Source: JBMOPD01 sp049323615
GTDB lineage: Bacteria; Bacillota; Desulfotomaculia; Desulfotomaculales; Desulfocucumaceae
DNA length: 64,000 nucleotides
Direction: 5' to 3'
Assembly (NCBI GenBank): GCA_049323615.1
Contig: JBMOPD010000024.1
Coordinates: forward strand, 1-64,000
A program made the position numbers and the translations under genes. This document shows, piece by piece, positions 17,669-26,057 of this stretch; positions within the stretch are counted from its first letter, which is position 1, and each line of letters starts with the position of its first letter. The notes below the pieces were generated by a model. The model saw only the letters and a list, made by a program, of their open reading frames with translations. It searched no databases and was not told where the DNA came from.

Positions 17669-18376
17669 TTGCTGAGAATTATTCAAGACGAAAGGGGCAG
17701 CATCCTGCCGTTGTTTGCAGTGGTGGTAACAATACTTGTTATGGTCGCGGCAGTAGCCGTAGACTTCGCCAGGTATGCGGCGGCGTCCGAGAAACTGCAG
17801 ACAGCGGGTGATGCCGCGGCTACCGCAGCCGCCATGAGCGCCAAAAGGTATGTCAGGCTGGAAATAGACCCCGGCCGGTACAGGGACTGCTGCCCCAAAA
17901 AAGATGGCGGATGCAGGCCATGCTGCAGGGACTGCGGAGACTCTTTCGAGGTGGAAGGCAGAGAAGACCAGCTGTTGGAGGGAAAGGGGTATAAGAAGTA
18001 CTGCTGTTCCTGCGGCTGCGGCCGGGTGAAAATACTTGCGCGGTGGGTAAAGTATGAGAAAAACGGTTCAGATGCGGCAGCGGCGGCTGAAATGTTCTTC
18101 AACCTGAACAAACCCGGGGAGATGGATGAAAGCGCCGGGGGAGACTCTTACATAAGCTTGGTCAGCATCAGGGGAAACCCGGGTGACCCCCTGTATCCGT
18201 CCGTCATTGTAAGGACCCGGGGCAAGGTAAAAACCATTATGATGGACTTCATGGAAAAACTGTATCCCGGCACTGATATGTCGACCCTGGATGCCTCCAG
18301 GTGTTCCCAGGGAGGGTCTTTCTATTACGACCTTAACGGGAAATGGCACCGGGCAGCCAGGGAAGGGTGTAATTGA
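17669..18376 (+). CDS. tadG: TadG-like pseudopilin with a cysteine-rich insert
   Basis: A 235-residue protein from TTG 17669 after GGGGGGTGGG. The N-terminus (DERG, then SILPLFAVVV) and the following 'AVDFARYAAASEKLQTAGDAAATAAA' give the typical TadG/Flp-associated N-terminal helix and its alanine-rich continuation. Residues 74-117 hold ten cysteines, in CC-x6-C-x2-CC-x2-C and CC-x-C-x-C arrangements, which look like a metal site or a disulfide knot. TadG proteins do not normally have this insert. The C-terminal part is unrecognised. It is the last gene before the heptamer repeats. Confidence 0.65.
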   Translation: MLRIIQDERGSILPLFAVVVTILVMVAAVAVDFARYAAASEKLQTAGDAAATAAAMSAKRYVRLEIDPGRYRDCCPKKDGGCRPCCRDCGDSFEVEGREDQLLEGKGYKKYCCSCGCGRVKILARWVKYEKNGSDAAAAAEMFFNLNKPGEMDESAGGDSYISLVSIRGNPGDPLYPSVIVRTRGKVKTIMMDFMEKLYPGTDMSTLDASRCSQGGSFYYDLNGKWHRAAREGCN

Positions 18377-18380
18377 TTAA

Positions 18381-18415
18381 AGAATGCAGAAGCCAGAATT
18401 CAGAATCCAGAATTG
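18381..18415. repeat. Five tandem heptamers (AGAATKC type)
   Basis: Positions 18381-18415 divide exactly into five 7-base units: agaatgc, agaagcc, agaattc, agaatcc, agaattg. They lie in the gap between the tadG-like gene and the second Tad cluster, and a lone 'agttagc' unit like those at 29487 occurs at 18427. Short heptameric tandem repeats of this sort are scattered in some bacterial genomes between genes. Confidence 0.75.
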
Positions 18416-18459
18416 TATGTAAAAGCAGTTAGCTGCCAAATATAGGGAGGTTGAAAAAG

Positions 18460-19206
18460 ATGCGAAAACTCCCGGGCGGATCCTTTTTTGTGGCCGCCGC
18501 AGTGTATCTGGCGGTCACCAAGCCCCCGGACCTTATAACGCTGCTGGCAATTATCGGGTGTGCGGTAATAGCCGGGCTGTCAGTTACCAGGTATTCCCAC
18601 TGGTCCATTACCGGCGGGGCCATGCTGACAGCCGGCTCGCTGTTCCTGCAGTCGGCCCTCTCATACAGATGTACAGACTGCTTAAGGGCAGACATGATGA
18701 TCCTGGCCGGTATTATAACACTGTCCGTGGTGCAGTGGGGAAGGCTTAAAACAGCCGTGCGCACCCTGGCTTCGTTGATGACGGTAATGATGCCGGCCGC
18801 CGTGATACTTTACACCAGCCTTGCGGGGGTCGCCGGCGCGGAAAGAGTACTGCCGGTGGAAAAGGTGGGCAGATACATAATGGTTACCGGGGACGGCGGA
18901 GACGTATCCCTTGACACCGCGGATAAACCGGTATTGTTTTACTCTCCCACCTGCGGCGCCTGTTCAGAGGCCGTGAAGACCCTGGCCAAATTGGACCCTG
19001 AAGGCAAACTTTGGGTGCCGGTGCAGACAATGGGGGATCCCTCGAAAGGCGGGGAATATCTGAAAGCAAAAGGCTTTGTTGGCGAAAGCTTTTACTTTGA
19101 TTGGGGCGGGCCGGTGCCGGCAATGGTGGTGACCAGGGATAACAAAACGGTAGAGGTTATTGACCCGGAAGAAATGCTCAGGGTGGTCGGAGGTGATGTG
19201 CGTTGA
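18460..19206 (+). CDS. Membrane protein with thioredoxin-like CxxC domain
   Basis: About 248 residues. ATG 18460 is preferred since TAGGGAGG ends nine bases upstream, whereas TTG 18451 abuts it. Four hydrophobic segments occupy roughly residues 8-115, with a CTDC pair near residue 70. The last 100 residues resemble a thioredoxin fold with the active-site motif CGAC (near residue 164), in the context 'PVLFYSPTCGACSEAVKTL'. The topology suggests a membrane-tethered thiol oxidoreductase on the outer face, perhaps coupled to the two membrane cysteines. It could form or repair disulfides in the nearby cysteine-bearing pilus proteins. It overlaps the GGDEF gene by four bases. Confidence 0.6.
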   Translation: MRKLPGGSFFVAAAVYLAVTKPPDLITLLAIIGCAVIAGLSVTRYSHWSITGGAMLTAGSLFLQSALSYRCTDCLRADMMILAGIITLSVVQWGRLKTAVRTLASLMTVMMPAAVILYTSLAGVAGAERVLPVEKVGRYIMVTGDGGDVSLDTADKPVLFYSPTCGACSEAVKTLAKLDPEGKLWVPVQTMGDPSKGGEYLKAKGFVGESFYFDWGGPVPAMVVTRDNKTVEVIDPEEMLRVVGGDVR

Positions 19207-20042
19207 GGTTGTGGACTGCGGGAATGGGCGGGCTGCTTTTATTCCTGCTGGGATTAGCCGCGGGGAAATTCTACCCGCTGGTAAATATCCTGTGGCTGGT
19301 CTATACCCTGGGATTGACAGGTATCACACTCCTGTGGGTAAGACACATCAACAAAAACCTTGACAACCTGCTGCTGGAGGTGCCGGACCCGCAACTCCTC
19401 CGAAAGTCATTTGCTTTCGATATAAACGAGTTTTCCATGGCCCACAGGAACATGGAGAAGGTGTACAAAAAGCTCCAGCTGGCGGAATTCAACCTGCTTA
19501 ACCAGAAGGCCAGGCAGGCCGGCGAGAATTTCAACCTGATGCTGTCCAACACCACCGATTCCCTGACCGGTGTCCCCAACCGGAGGGAATTGGACAGGTA
19601 TCTGGAAAAGGTGGCCGGAAAGATGAACCCCATGTCGGTAATCATGGTAGACATCGACCACTTTAAAAAGATCAATGATACTTACGGTCATGCTGCCGGA
19701 GATATGGTGCTGCAGCATTTCGCCTCAGTGGTAAAGGGATCGGTAAGGCCTGCGGACTTCCTGGGCCGGTACGGGGGCGAGGAGTTCATGGTCATATGCG
19801 GCGCAGAACTTGAGGAGGCGGCCGAGATTGCCGAACGGGTGCGGCAGGTAGTGTCGGAGACACCGGTTAAGGTTTCAGACAACCAGACAGTCGCCGTTAC
19901 GGCCAGTATGGGGGTGGCCGAATACAGGACCGGAGATACCATGGAAACCATGGTTCAACGGGCTGATGAGGCCCTTTACCGCGCCAAACAGGACGGGAGA
20001 AACATGGTTAAAAAGGAGAGTGAACAGCCATGCGCAGGATAA
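19203..20042 (+). CDS. Diguanylate cyclase (GGDEF) with N-terminal membrane segments
   Basis: A 279-residue protein from TTG 19203. Two N-terminal transmembrane helices (about 7-42) and a coiled linker precede a GGDEF domain (about 115-270). The active-site motif is GGEEF near residue 190. The upstream RPAD at the canonical spacing is an intact RxxD inhibitory site, so product feedback is likely. Metal and base contacts 'VDIDHFKKINDTYGHAAGD' are present. It makes the second messenger c-di-GMP. Being inside the operon, it links pilus assembly to c-di-GMP. Its 3' end overlaps the following cpaB by 13 bases. Confidence 0.9.
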   Translation: MRLWTAGMGGLLLFLLGLAAGKFYPLVNILWLVYTLGLTGITLLWVRHINKNLDNLLLEVPDPQLLRKSFAFDINEFSMAHRNMEKVYKKLQLAEFNLLNQKARQAGENFNLMLSNTTDSLTGVPNRRELDRYLEKVAGKMNPMSVIMVDIDHFKKINDTYGHAAGDMVLQHFASVVKGSVRPADFLGRYGGEEFMVICGAELEEAAEIAERVRQVVSETPVKVSDNQTVAVTASMGVAEYRTGDTMETMVQRADEALYRAKQDGRNMVKKESEQPCAG

Positions 20043-20794
20043 AACTTCCGGCCAAGAACATGAGTTTTTGGGTGGCCATGATTTTAAGCGTTGCCGCGGG
20101 CCTGTCCGTTCTGCTTGCTTTCTACCGGCTGTACATGCCGGTTAGGGTGCTGGCGCCGAAGCAGGACATCAAGGCGGGATCGGTTATAACCCAAAATGAA
20201 ATAGGCTTTTTGACCGTTTCCAAGAAGGATAAACATTCCATGGCCCTTACCAATCCCCGGCAGGCCGTTGGAAAATACGCCAAGGACAAGCTGTACGCCA
20301 TGGAACCCATACTGTCACAGAAAATCACGGCCGACCAGAGGGAGATCATGGGCATATCCGGCAGCCTGGGTCCGGACGAGACGTACATAACATTTAAGCA
20401 AAATGAAGCCAAGTGGCCCCAGGGATTGAAGGAAGGGGACAGTGTATCTGTGGTGGCGGTGGTGGAGGATGGGATTCCCCGGGTAGTGGGGGAAAAAATC
20501 AAAGTTCTCAACATTGCCGGGGCTAAAGCTGCCGCGGGCCAGATAGACCAGATTAAAAACGCCATCACCAGCAGCGACAGCGGCATAACCCTGGCGTTGA
20601 GGTGGACGCAGCTGGGCCCGTTATTTTACGGAAAGTCCCTGTCCAAGGAAATCTGGATAGTGCCTGAGCACCCCGCCAGAGAAACAGGAGGAGATATCTA
20701 TGAACCGGGCAAGCTTGAACAGTTACGACAGGAGGCAATTAACCAGAATAGTTCAGGACAACGTAATACAAAAACACAAAGGCCTGTTTCTTAA
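20030..20794 (+). CDS. cpaB: CpaB/RcpC pilus assembly protein (second copy)
   Basis: A 254-residue protein. An N-terminal anchor (about residues 12-32) is followed by a SAF domain ('VRVLAPKQDIKAGSVITQNEIGF') and an RcpC-like half containing 'GLKEGDSVSVVAVV'. The ATG lies within the end of the GGDEF gene. The last 95 bases overlap the start of tadA. That places about 30 residues of its C-terminal tail (Gln/Asn-rich, 'QEAINQNSSGQRNTKTQRPVS') in a different frame from the ATPase N-terminus. It is only distantly similar to the copy at 8955. Confidence 0.8.
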   Translation: MRRIKLPAKNMSFWVAMILSVAAGLSVLLAFYRLYMPVRVLAPKQDIKAGSVITQNEIGFLTVSKKDKHSMALTNPRQAVGKYAKDKLYAMEPILSQKITADQREIMGISGSLGPDETYITFKQNEAKWPQGLKEGDSVSVVAVVEDGIPRVVGEKIKVLNIAGAKAAAGQIDQIKNAITSSDSGITLALRWTQLGPLFYGKSLSKEIWIVPEHPARETGGDIYEPGKLEQLRQEAINQNSSGQRNTKTQRPVS

Positions 20795-21950
20795 TCCGGA
20801 TAACCCCAACTCACTGTTTAAGCAGGAGGAGGTTATCAGGCAGGAGATAAGGATCCTGCTTGACCGGGAGGACCGGGAAACAGAGACTTACGTTATTGAC
20901 CAGCTGATTGGCTATAAAGACCTGGGGCCGTTTTTCAGGGACCCGGAAATTACGGATATCCTGATCAACGGTCCGGACCAGGTGTACATTGAAAAAAACA
21001 ACCGCCCGGTAAAGACCGCGATCAAGTTTGAGAGCGCCGATGAAGTGATGAAGATACTTCAGATGGCGGTCCAGAAGGCGGGCAGGAAGATAGACTTCAA
21101 CCACCCCCTGGTGGACGTGAGGCTTCCGGACGGGTCCAGGTTGAATGCCGTCATCGTGCCCAACTGCCCTTTCCCGGCCGTATCCATCAGGAAGTTCGTA
21201 CAGAAAAGCTTTACCGGTAAAGAGCTGGTTGACCAGGGATTCTTAAGCGAGGAAATGTTATTGTTTTTTCAGTACGCGGTAAAGGCCGGGTGCAATATTG
21301 TCATAGCCGGCGCCACCGGGTCCGGTAAGACAACCTTTTTAAGGTTTTTGTGCTCCTTTATTCCGGAAAACGAACGGATCGTGACCATCGAGGACACCTT
21401 CGAGTTGAACCTGGAAGGCCACGTTGTTCCCCTGCAGAAATCCGCCCGGGTGGATGTTAAAGACCTCATGGTAAACGCCCTGCGCATGTATCCCCGCCGG
21501 ATAATACTGGGCGAATTCAGGGGGGCCGAGACATTCGAACTTCTTCAGGCCATGGGTACGGGCCATATGGGGTCGATGACCACGGGCCACGCCAACAACG
21601 GCAGGCAAGACCTGGTCCAGCGCCTGATCCGGGCCATGATGGGCGCGGGGCTCTCTGATGAAGAGCTGACCCGGCATATCTTAAGTTCTATCGACCTTAC
21701 AGTTTTTATTAAAAAATTCAAGGACGGCAAGTGGTGCATTACCGAGGTGAACGAACTTGTCGACGACCATGGCGGGCCAAGATTTGAAGAGGTATATAAG
21801 TTCAACAGAAGCACCGGCAGGCATGAGGCGGTAAAGAGCCTCTCACCGGCGCTTCTGGAAAGGCTGCAGGACGAGCTGGGCAATGAAAAACTGCCGGGTA
21901 TAAAGCCGTTCTCCAACCTGTACAAACCGAGGGGTGTGGTCGCGCTTTGA
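20700..21950 (+). CDS. tadA: TadA/CpaF secretion ATPase (second copy)
   Basis: A 416-residue ATPase with Walker A GATGSGKTTF near residue 203, the acidic pair in 'IVTIEDTFEL', 'RRIILGEFRGAE' and the His box 'GHMGSMTTGHAN'. An N-terminal domain of about 90 residues includes 'ITDILINGPDQVYIEKN', which is typical of CpaF. ATG 20700 has CAGGAGGAG about seven bases upstream and lies inside cpaB. The protein diverges from the first TadA, including the C-terminus, so each Tad module has its own motor. Confidence 0.92.
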   Translation: MNRASLNSYDRRQLTRIVQDNVIQKHKGLFLNPDNPNSLFKQEEVIRQEIRILLDREDRETETYVIDQLIGYKDLGPFFRDPEITDILINGPDQVYIEKNNRPVKTAIKFESADEVMKILQMAVQKAGRKIDFNHPLVDVRLPDGSRLNAVIVPNCPFPAVSIRKFVQKSFTGKELVDQGFLSEEMLLFFQYAVKAGCNIVIAGATGSGKTTFLRFLCSFIPENERIVTIEDTFELNLEGHVVPLQKSARVDVKDLMVNALRMYPRRIILGEFRGAETFELLQAMGTGHMGSMTTGHANNGRQDLVQRLIRAMMGAGLSDEELTRHILSSIDLTVFIKKFKDGKWCITEVNELVDDHGGPRFEEVYKFNRSTGRHEAVKSLSPALLERLQDELGNEKLPGIKPFSNLYKPRGVVAL

Positions 21951-22882
21951 TGAATATAGCCGTTGTTAAGACCATGCCTGAGGTAATAATTCCGGCTGTG
22001 CTGGTTGCGGCCGCGGTAATGTCAATCTGCATCTGCCGTAACATTGAAAAATTCAGGAGGTCGGCATCCAGGCTAAAGGAGATCCTGGAGTACGAGGCCA
22101 GGCAGAGGGATTCTGCCTTCACAAAATACAAGGTTGCCAGGGACGCCGCATACAAGCTTAACCGCCTGGGGGCGCCTGTCAATTACAACGCCTTTTTGGT
22201 ATTGAACCTGGCGATATCCCTGGCCCTTGCCGTGGTAAGCATAAAGGTGCTGTCAAACCCTCTCCTGGCCGCTATTTTGATGGTAATCTGGATGCTTTTC
22301 TCCCACCAGCTGGTGGACAGGCTGTACCGCACCCGGGTAAAGGCAAAAATTGACGCCCAGGCCCAGCTGGCCCTCCAGCTCATTGCGGAGCTGTACAGCG
22401 TTTCGGACAACCTTGTTCAGGCCATTGAGAGGGTAATACCGTCCACTCCCCGGCCTCTGCGCAGGGACCTTGAAAATCTCGTCCTCCAGGTAAAGACCAA
22501 CAAGGATTTTGACCGGTGTCTTTTAGATTTCGCCGCCAACATAGACAACCGGGACATAGAGACATTCGTCCACGGGATTATACTGGCCGAACACTTCGGC
22601 ACCGAAACCCACGAGGTGATAATGAAAAATGCCGAGGTAATCCGGGACAGGATTGCTCTGCGGGAGGAATTGATTGACGAAACCAAGGGAAAGAAAGCGA
22701 TTATTCACCTCTTCATGATCATCCTGCCGGTTGTTTTCCTGTGGCTGTTCACCGGTTCTGACGACGCGAGGAGAATATTCACCGATACCGCAAAGGGGAA
22801 TTACCTGGTGTCCTTACTGGCCGTTGTGGAGTACCTTTGCTGGTACTTTGACAGCAGGAAGGGGGTGGCCGAGGAATTATGA
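21950..22882 (+). CDS. tadB: TadB-like platform protein (second copy)
   Basis: About 310 residues. ATG 21950 overlaps the tadA stop (TGATG); TTG 21947 is in frame. It has an N-terminal hydrophobic segment (about 10-28), a central hydrophobic pair (about 80-112), a GspF-type cytoplasmic domain ('LALQLIAELYSVSDNLVQAIERVIPST') and a C-terminal membrane pair. It forms the inner-membrane platform with the next gene's product. A four-base overlap with that gene supports coupled synthesis. Confidence 0.82.
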   Translation: MNIAVVKTMPEVIIPAVLVAAAVMSICICRNIEKFRRSASRLKEILEYEARQRDSAFTKYKVARDAAYKLNRLGAPVNYNAFLVLNLAISLALAVVSIKVLSNPLLAAILMVIWMLFSHQLVDRLYRTRVKAKIDAQAQLALQLIAELYSVSDNLVQAIERVIPSTPRPLRRDLENLVLQVKTNKDFDRCLLDFAANIDNRDIETFVHGIILAEHFGTETHEVIMKNAEVIRDRIALREELIDETKGKKAIIHLFMIILPVVFLWLFTGSDDARRIFTDTAKGNYLVSLLAVVEYLCWYFDSRKGVAEEL

Positions 22883-23676
22883 TGATGTACGCGGGGCTGC
22901 CCGCGGCGCTTGTAGCCATGGCCGTACTGGCCTGGTGTATGAGGCGGGTTAAACTGCCTGAGCCACTGCAAATAATTGAAAAGCTGGGCAGTTACAGCGT
23001 TTCCGGAGAGGACATGAAGACGCTGGGCAAGCGCCTGGAAGCTTTGAATATACCGGTATCGCCGGAATTATATGCAGCGGCAAAAACGGTAATTACCGTA
23101 ATCCTGGTTTTAACTGGGCTTTTTCTATTGCTTGACCGGCATATCCAGGGTGTGTTATTGCTCTTTGCCGCCCCCATGGCCGGGAGACTGCCGGAGCTTT
23201 TCCTTGAATTAAGGGAGAAAAAGAGAAAGGAGTTGATGCTGAGAGATTTCCCGCTGATGGTGGACCAGGTGAGGATATACGCCAGGGCGGCCGGTTACTT
23301 TCAGGCGCTTAAAATAGCGTCTTACGCCACAAAGGGGGTGCTCGGGCGGGAAATGGCTGTATTGTCGGCCGAGTTGGAGCTGACAAGCTTTAAAGAGGCC
23401 ATGAATAACTTTGCCGGGCGCTGCGGGATACCGGAAATAGCCGACTTTGCAAGAATACTGGTGGTAGAACAGGCAACGGGGGCGGATATCGGCGACATAC
23501 TTTTAAACTGCACAAAAATGGCCCGGCAGAGACAGGTGTCGAAAATAAAGCGGAAGATAAAGATCCAGCCTATACTGATGAGCATCCTGCCGGGGGTGCT
23601 GCTGATCATGTTTGTTTTAATGTTCATCATTCCCATGGTGACAAACATAATAACACAATTGAACGCTATCAAATAA
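22879..23676 (+). CDS. tadC: TadC-like platform protein (second copy)
   Basis: A 265-residue protein from ATG 22879 (overlapping ATGA). Hydrophobic segments near residues 4-18, 70-105 and 235-260 flank a GspF-like helical domain ('DFPLMVDQVRIYARAAGYFQALKIA'). The organisation matches TadC. It is followed after 14 bases by two very small pilin-like genes, mirroring the tadC-flp order of the first cluster. Confidence 0.82.
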   Translation: MMMYAGLPAALVAMAVLAWCMRRVKLPEPLQIIEKLGSYSVSGEDMKTLGKRLEALNIPVSPELYAAAKTVITVILVLTGLFLLLDRHIQGVLLLFAAPMAGRLPELFLELREKKRKELMLRDFPLMVDQVRIYARAAGYFQALKIASYATKGVLGREMAVLSAELELTSFKEAMNNFAGRCGIPEIADFARILVVEQATGADIGDILLNCTKMARQRQVSKIKRKIKIQPILMSILPGVLLIMFVLMFIIPMVTNIITQLNAIK

Positions 23677-23690
23677 AGGAGGAAATTGAA

Positions 23691-23894
23691 ATGGCCCACA
23701 GGGTAAAAGAAGCTGTTATGGATCTCCACGGTGACCGGAGGGGGAGTTATTTCATAGAAATGGCCCTGGTGGTGATCGGGGTGGCCCTGACTGTTTTCAC
23801 GGCGGCCAGCGGGCTGGCAAACAACGGCATTGCGCCGAAGTATTCTGCAATCACCCAGGAAATTCAAAGCGTAACGGTCCCTGACCTTAAATGA
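23691..23894 (+). CDS. Flp-like small pilin A
   Basis: A 67-residue protein with AAAGGAGG upstream of the ATG. A charged leader ending DRRG precedes SYFIEM and a hydrophobic helix (ALVVIGVALTVFTAA). Glu is at +5 after the cleavage glycine, and the usual Tyr at +6 is Met. The position right after tadC and the length argue for the pilin of the second Tad system, or one of two. The tail is short and polar. Confidence 0.7.
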   Translation: MAHRVKEAVMDLHGDRRGSYFIEMALVVIGVALTVFTAASGLANNGIAPKYSAITQEIQSVTVPDLK

Positions 23895-23912
23895 AAGGGA
23901 GGCTTAAACGGT

Positions 23913-24089
23913 ATGCGTCAAATGTTTGATAAACTGCACCAGGACCAGGGTGGAAGTGTATTTGTGGAAACCGCCCTTTTGATTATCGGGATCGCATTTG
24001 CTGTGGCCCCCTTTATGTTTGCGCTGGGTGCCGAATTGGGCGGAAAGATCGAGGATATTAAAGGTGAGATTGAACAGGTGGGGCTTTAA
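23913..24089 (+). CDS. Flp-like small pilin B (58 residues)
   Basis: A 58-residue protein from ATG 23913, preceded by AAAGGGAGG about eight bases upstream. The leader ends DQGG and is followed by SVFVET and the helix ALLIIGIAFAVAPFMFAL, again with Glu at +5. It is a paralogue in form of the gene just upstream (18 bases away). Two tandem small pilins suggest a heteropolymeric or major/minor pilin pair. The gene is short enough to be missed by a 60-residue cutoff. Confidence 0.7.
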   Translation: MRQMFDKLHQDQGGSVFVETALLIIGIAFAVAPFMFALGAELGGKIEDIKGEIEQVGL

Positions 24090-24090
24090 G

Positions 24091-24576
24091 ATGCTGTCAA
24101 ACTTGCACAGGGATAGAAGGGGGCAGGTGTTTGTAGAAGCACTGATTGTCATCCCCCTTCTGTTCATGCTTTTTATCTTTATCGTGGAAATGGGCTTTTT
24201 GATGTATAACTGGTCGGTAATCAACTTTTATACCGGCAGCTGCGCGGTTGCCGCGGCCACAAAGGGTCAGTTTTCAGACGAGATAAGGCTGAGGCTGGCT
24301 GAGAATATAAGTGACTGGACAGTAAACAGCCAGGGGCTAAATTACTGCGTGACCGGTACAGACCCCCCGGCTGCCCCGGCCGGCGACACGGTTTATATAT
24401 ATGGCACGGACAGCGGCTTACAGGTGCAAAGAGGGTCATATATCACGGTGAACGTCAATTACCCCTGGCGCTTCAAATTCTTTATCATTGACAGCCTGTC
24501 CAGGTTTGCAGTCAGCGAAGAAAATTTCCGCATAAAGGCGAATGCCTCAGTTCCCAGCGAGGTGTTTTTTGAATGA
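24091..24576 (+). CDS. tadE: TadE-like pseudopilin (second cluster)
   Basis: A 161-residue protein whose ATG follows the previous stop by one base. The leader ends DRRG, then QVFVEALIVIPLLFMLFIFIV, a clear type IVb signal with Glu at +5. The soluble part carries 'NFYTGSCAVAAATKGQ' and a C-terminal beta-rich region with one further Cys. It is a probable minor pseudopilin. It overlaps the next gene by four bases (ATGA). Confidence 0.75.
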   Translation: MLSNLHRDRRGQVFVEALIVIPLLFMLFIFIVEMGFLMYNWSVINFYTGSCAVAAATKGQFSDEIRLRLAENISDWTVNSQGLNYCVTGTDPPAAPAGDTVYIYGTDSGLQVQRGSYITVNVNYPWRFKFFIIDSLSRFAVSEENFRIKANASVPSEVFFE

Positions 24577-25103
24577 TTATCAAAGATCAGAGAGGGTCAG
24601 CTTCAATACTGGCCCTCTTTATGATAATTTGTTTTTTTGCGGCCGGCGCCCTGGTAACGGATGTGGCCGGGCATTACTGCCTCAAAATTTCAGCCAAGCA
24701 TAAACTCAACCTTGCCTTAAGGAGTGCGGCGGCTCAAATCGGCGAGGAGGAGCTGAAAGACGCAAACCTTGTTATTGACGAGGCCCGGGCAGCCCGGGTC
24801 TTTTATGATGTTTTAAAGATTAACCTGGTCCTGGATGACGGCCTGAAGCCGCGGGCCGGTTCCATCTTGAACTCGGGCCCCGTCCGGATCGTTTACTTTA
24901 AAGTGGTAAATCCGGGCGAAGTGCCTTTTACATACACATACGGGGATTATACGGAAACCGTTAACCGGGCGGCGGTGGTGGGAATAATCGGCTTCCCGGT
25001 TAAAAGCGGGTTATTTGCACGAATGGCCGGGGTTCCGGAGGAAACAACTATGTACTGCCGCGCAACGGTTGTACCCGAGTTGATCAGCAGGCCATTGGAT
25101 TAA
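24573..25103 (+). CDS. TadG-like pseudopilin (second cluster)
   Basis: A 176-residue protein starting in an ATGA overlap. The N-terminus reads DQRG then SASILALFMIICFFAAGALVTDVAG, like TadG/Flp-associated proteins, but the +5 residue is Leu rather than Glu, so processing is less certain. An Ala-rich helical continuation ('HKLNLALRSAAAQIGEEEL') follows, then a beta-rich domain. It lacks the von Willebrand domain of long TadG proteins and the Cys insert of the protein at 17669. Confidence 0.65.
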   Translation: MIIKDQRGSASILALFMIICFFAAGALVTDVAGHYCLKISAKHKLNLALRSAAAQIGEEELKDANLVIDEARAARVFYDVLKINLVLDDGLKPRAGSILNSGPVRIVYFKVVNPGEVPFTYTYGDYTETVNRAAVVGIIGFPVKSGLFARMAGVPEETTMYCRATVVPELISRPLD

Positions 25104-25126
25104 ATCCAATTAAAGGGGTGCTTTAA

Positions 25127-26011
25127 ATGAAATCGAAAATTAAGGCATTCATTTATTTAATATCCATCAGTATTTTAATTTTTGGCTTTGCCGGAACTGC
25201 CTGTGCCGGCAACTATTCATATTTTGCAGGGCAAGCATATTCATACTATAAACTGTGGAGCTACACTGTATCCAATATAAATATTGTCGGGTTTAACATC
25301 TCTCAGGGCTTCTCGCAGCAAGTGGCAGCCAACGTGTCAATGACGTGGAAAAGTGGTAGTGGTGGTGGATGGTATGATATTTATTTGAACTATACATTGC
25401 CGGATGACGGATCTACATGGAAGATAACAGGCGGCATCACTTTATATGGTGCAGAAAGTTCTTATTTCTTCTATAAAGTTGATACGACACAAACTACACC
25501 CGGAACATTTACCGGGATTTCAATAGGCCAGGCTGTAAATGCTGCGAATTCTGCAAAAATATCTGCGGATGCAGCCAATATAAATGCGCTTGGAGCATGC
25601 AACGCTGTATCCGATACCAATGGGAACACAATTACTGCAGTCAGGGATAACAGCGGAACTGTGCTGGACGCGGCACGTACGGCAAATACAAAGCTTGACA
25701 GCCTCCATATGATCGTAACCAGTATACAAAGCAATATCGGGGCTGATATTACACCGCCTGTTGTTAAATTAAGAACCGTTTCCGGCGCCATGGCTACCAG
25801 TGGAGATTCAATTTTTGCAGTATTGGATGTATCAGACAATGTTAGCACTATTTTCACATACAGCTTAGATGCGCTAACGTATTCGCCTGTTCCTTTCAAT
25901 AAGATAATATCACTCCCGCTTAATAGTTACGGTAATAACGTAATATCTGTTTGGGTAAAGGATGAGGCAGGCAACGTGGGAACAGCATCTATTACAGTAA
26001 GAAAATTGTAA
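25127..26011 (+). CDS. Secreted protein with C-terminal Ig-like module (paralogue A)
   Basis: A 294-residue protein. The signal peptide is cleaved near TACAGN, and a Tyr/Ser-rich N-terminal domain of about 110 residues follows. Next comes an Ala/Asn-rich, probably coiled-coil or stalk region (residues 125-200: 'AVNAANSAKISADAANINALG'), then a C-terminal beta module of about 90 residues starting 'TPPVVKLRTVSGAMATSG'. That last module is closely shared with the next gene. A GGGGTG ribosome site precedes the ATG. The base composition is noticeably lower in GC than the Tad genes. It is a candidate surface adhesin or pilus-tip protein. Confidence 0.6.
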   Translation: MKSKIKAFIYLISISILIFGFAGTACAGNYSYFAGQAYSYYKLWSYTVSNINIVGFNISQGFSQQVAANVSMTWKSGSGGGWYDIYLNYTLPDDGSTWKITGGITLYGAESSYFFYKVDTTQTTPGTFTGISIGQAVNAANSAKISADAANINALGACNAVSDTNGNTITAVRDNSGTVLDAARTANTKLDSLHMIVTSIQSNIGADITPPVVKLRTVSGAMATSGDSIFAVLDVSDNVSTIFTYSLDALTYSPVPFNKIISLPLNSYGNNVISVWVKDEAGNVGTASITVRKL

Positions 26012-26057
26012 CAATCATTGGCTTTTAGCTCTGATTATTTAAAACGGGAGGTATAAA

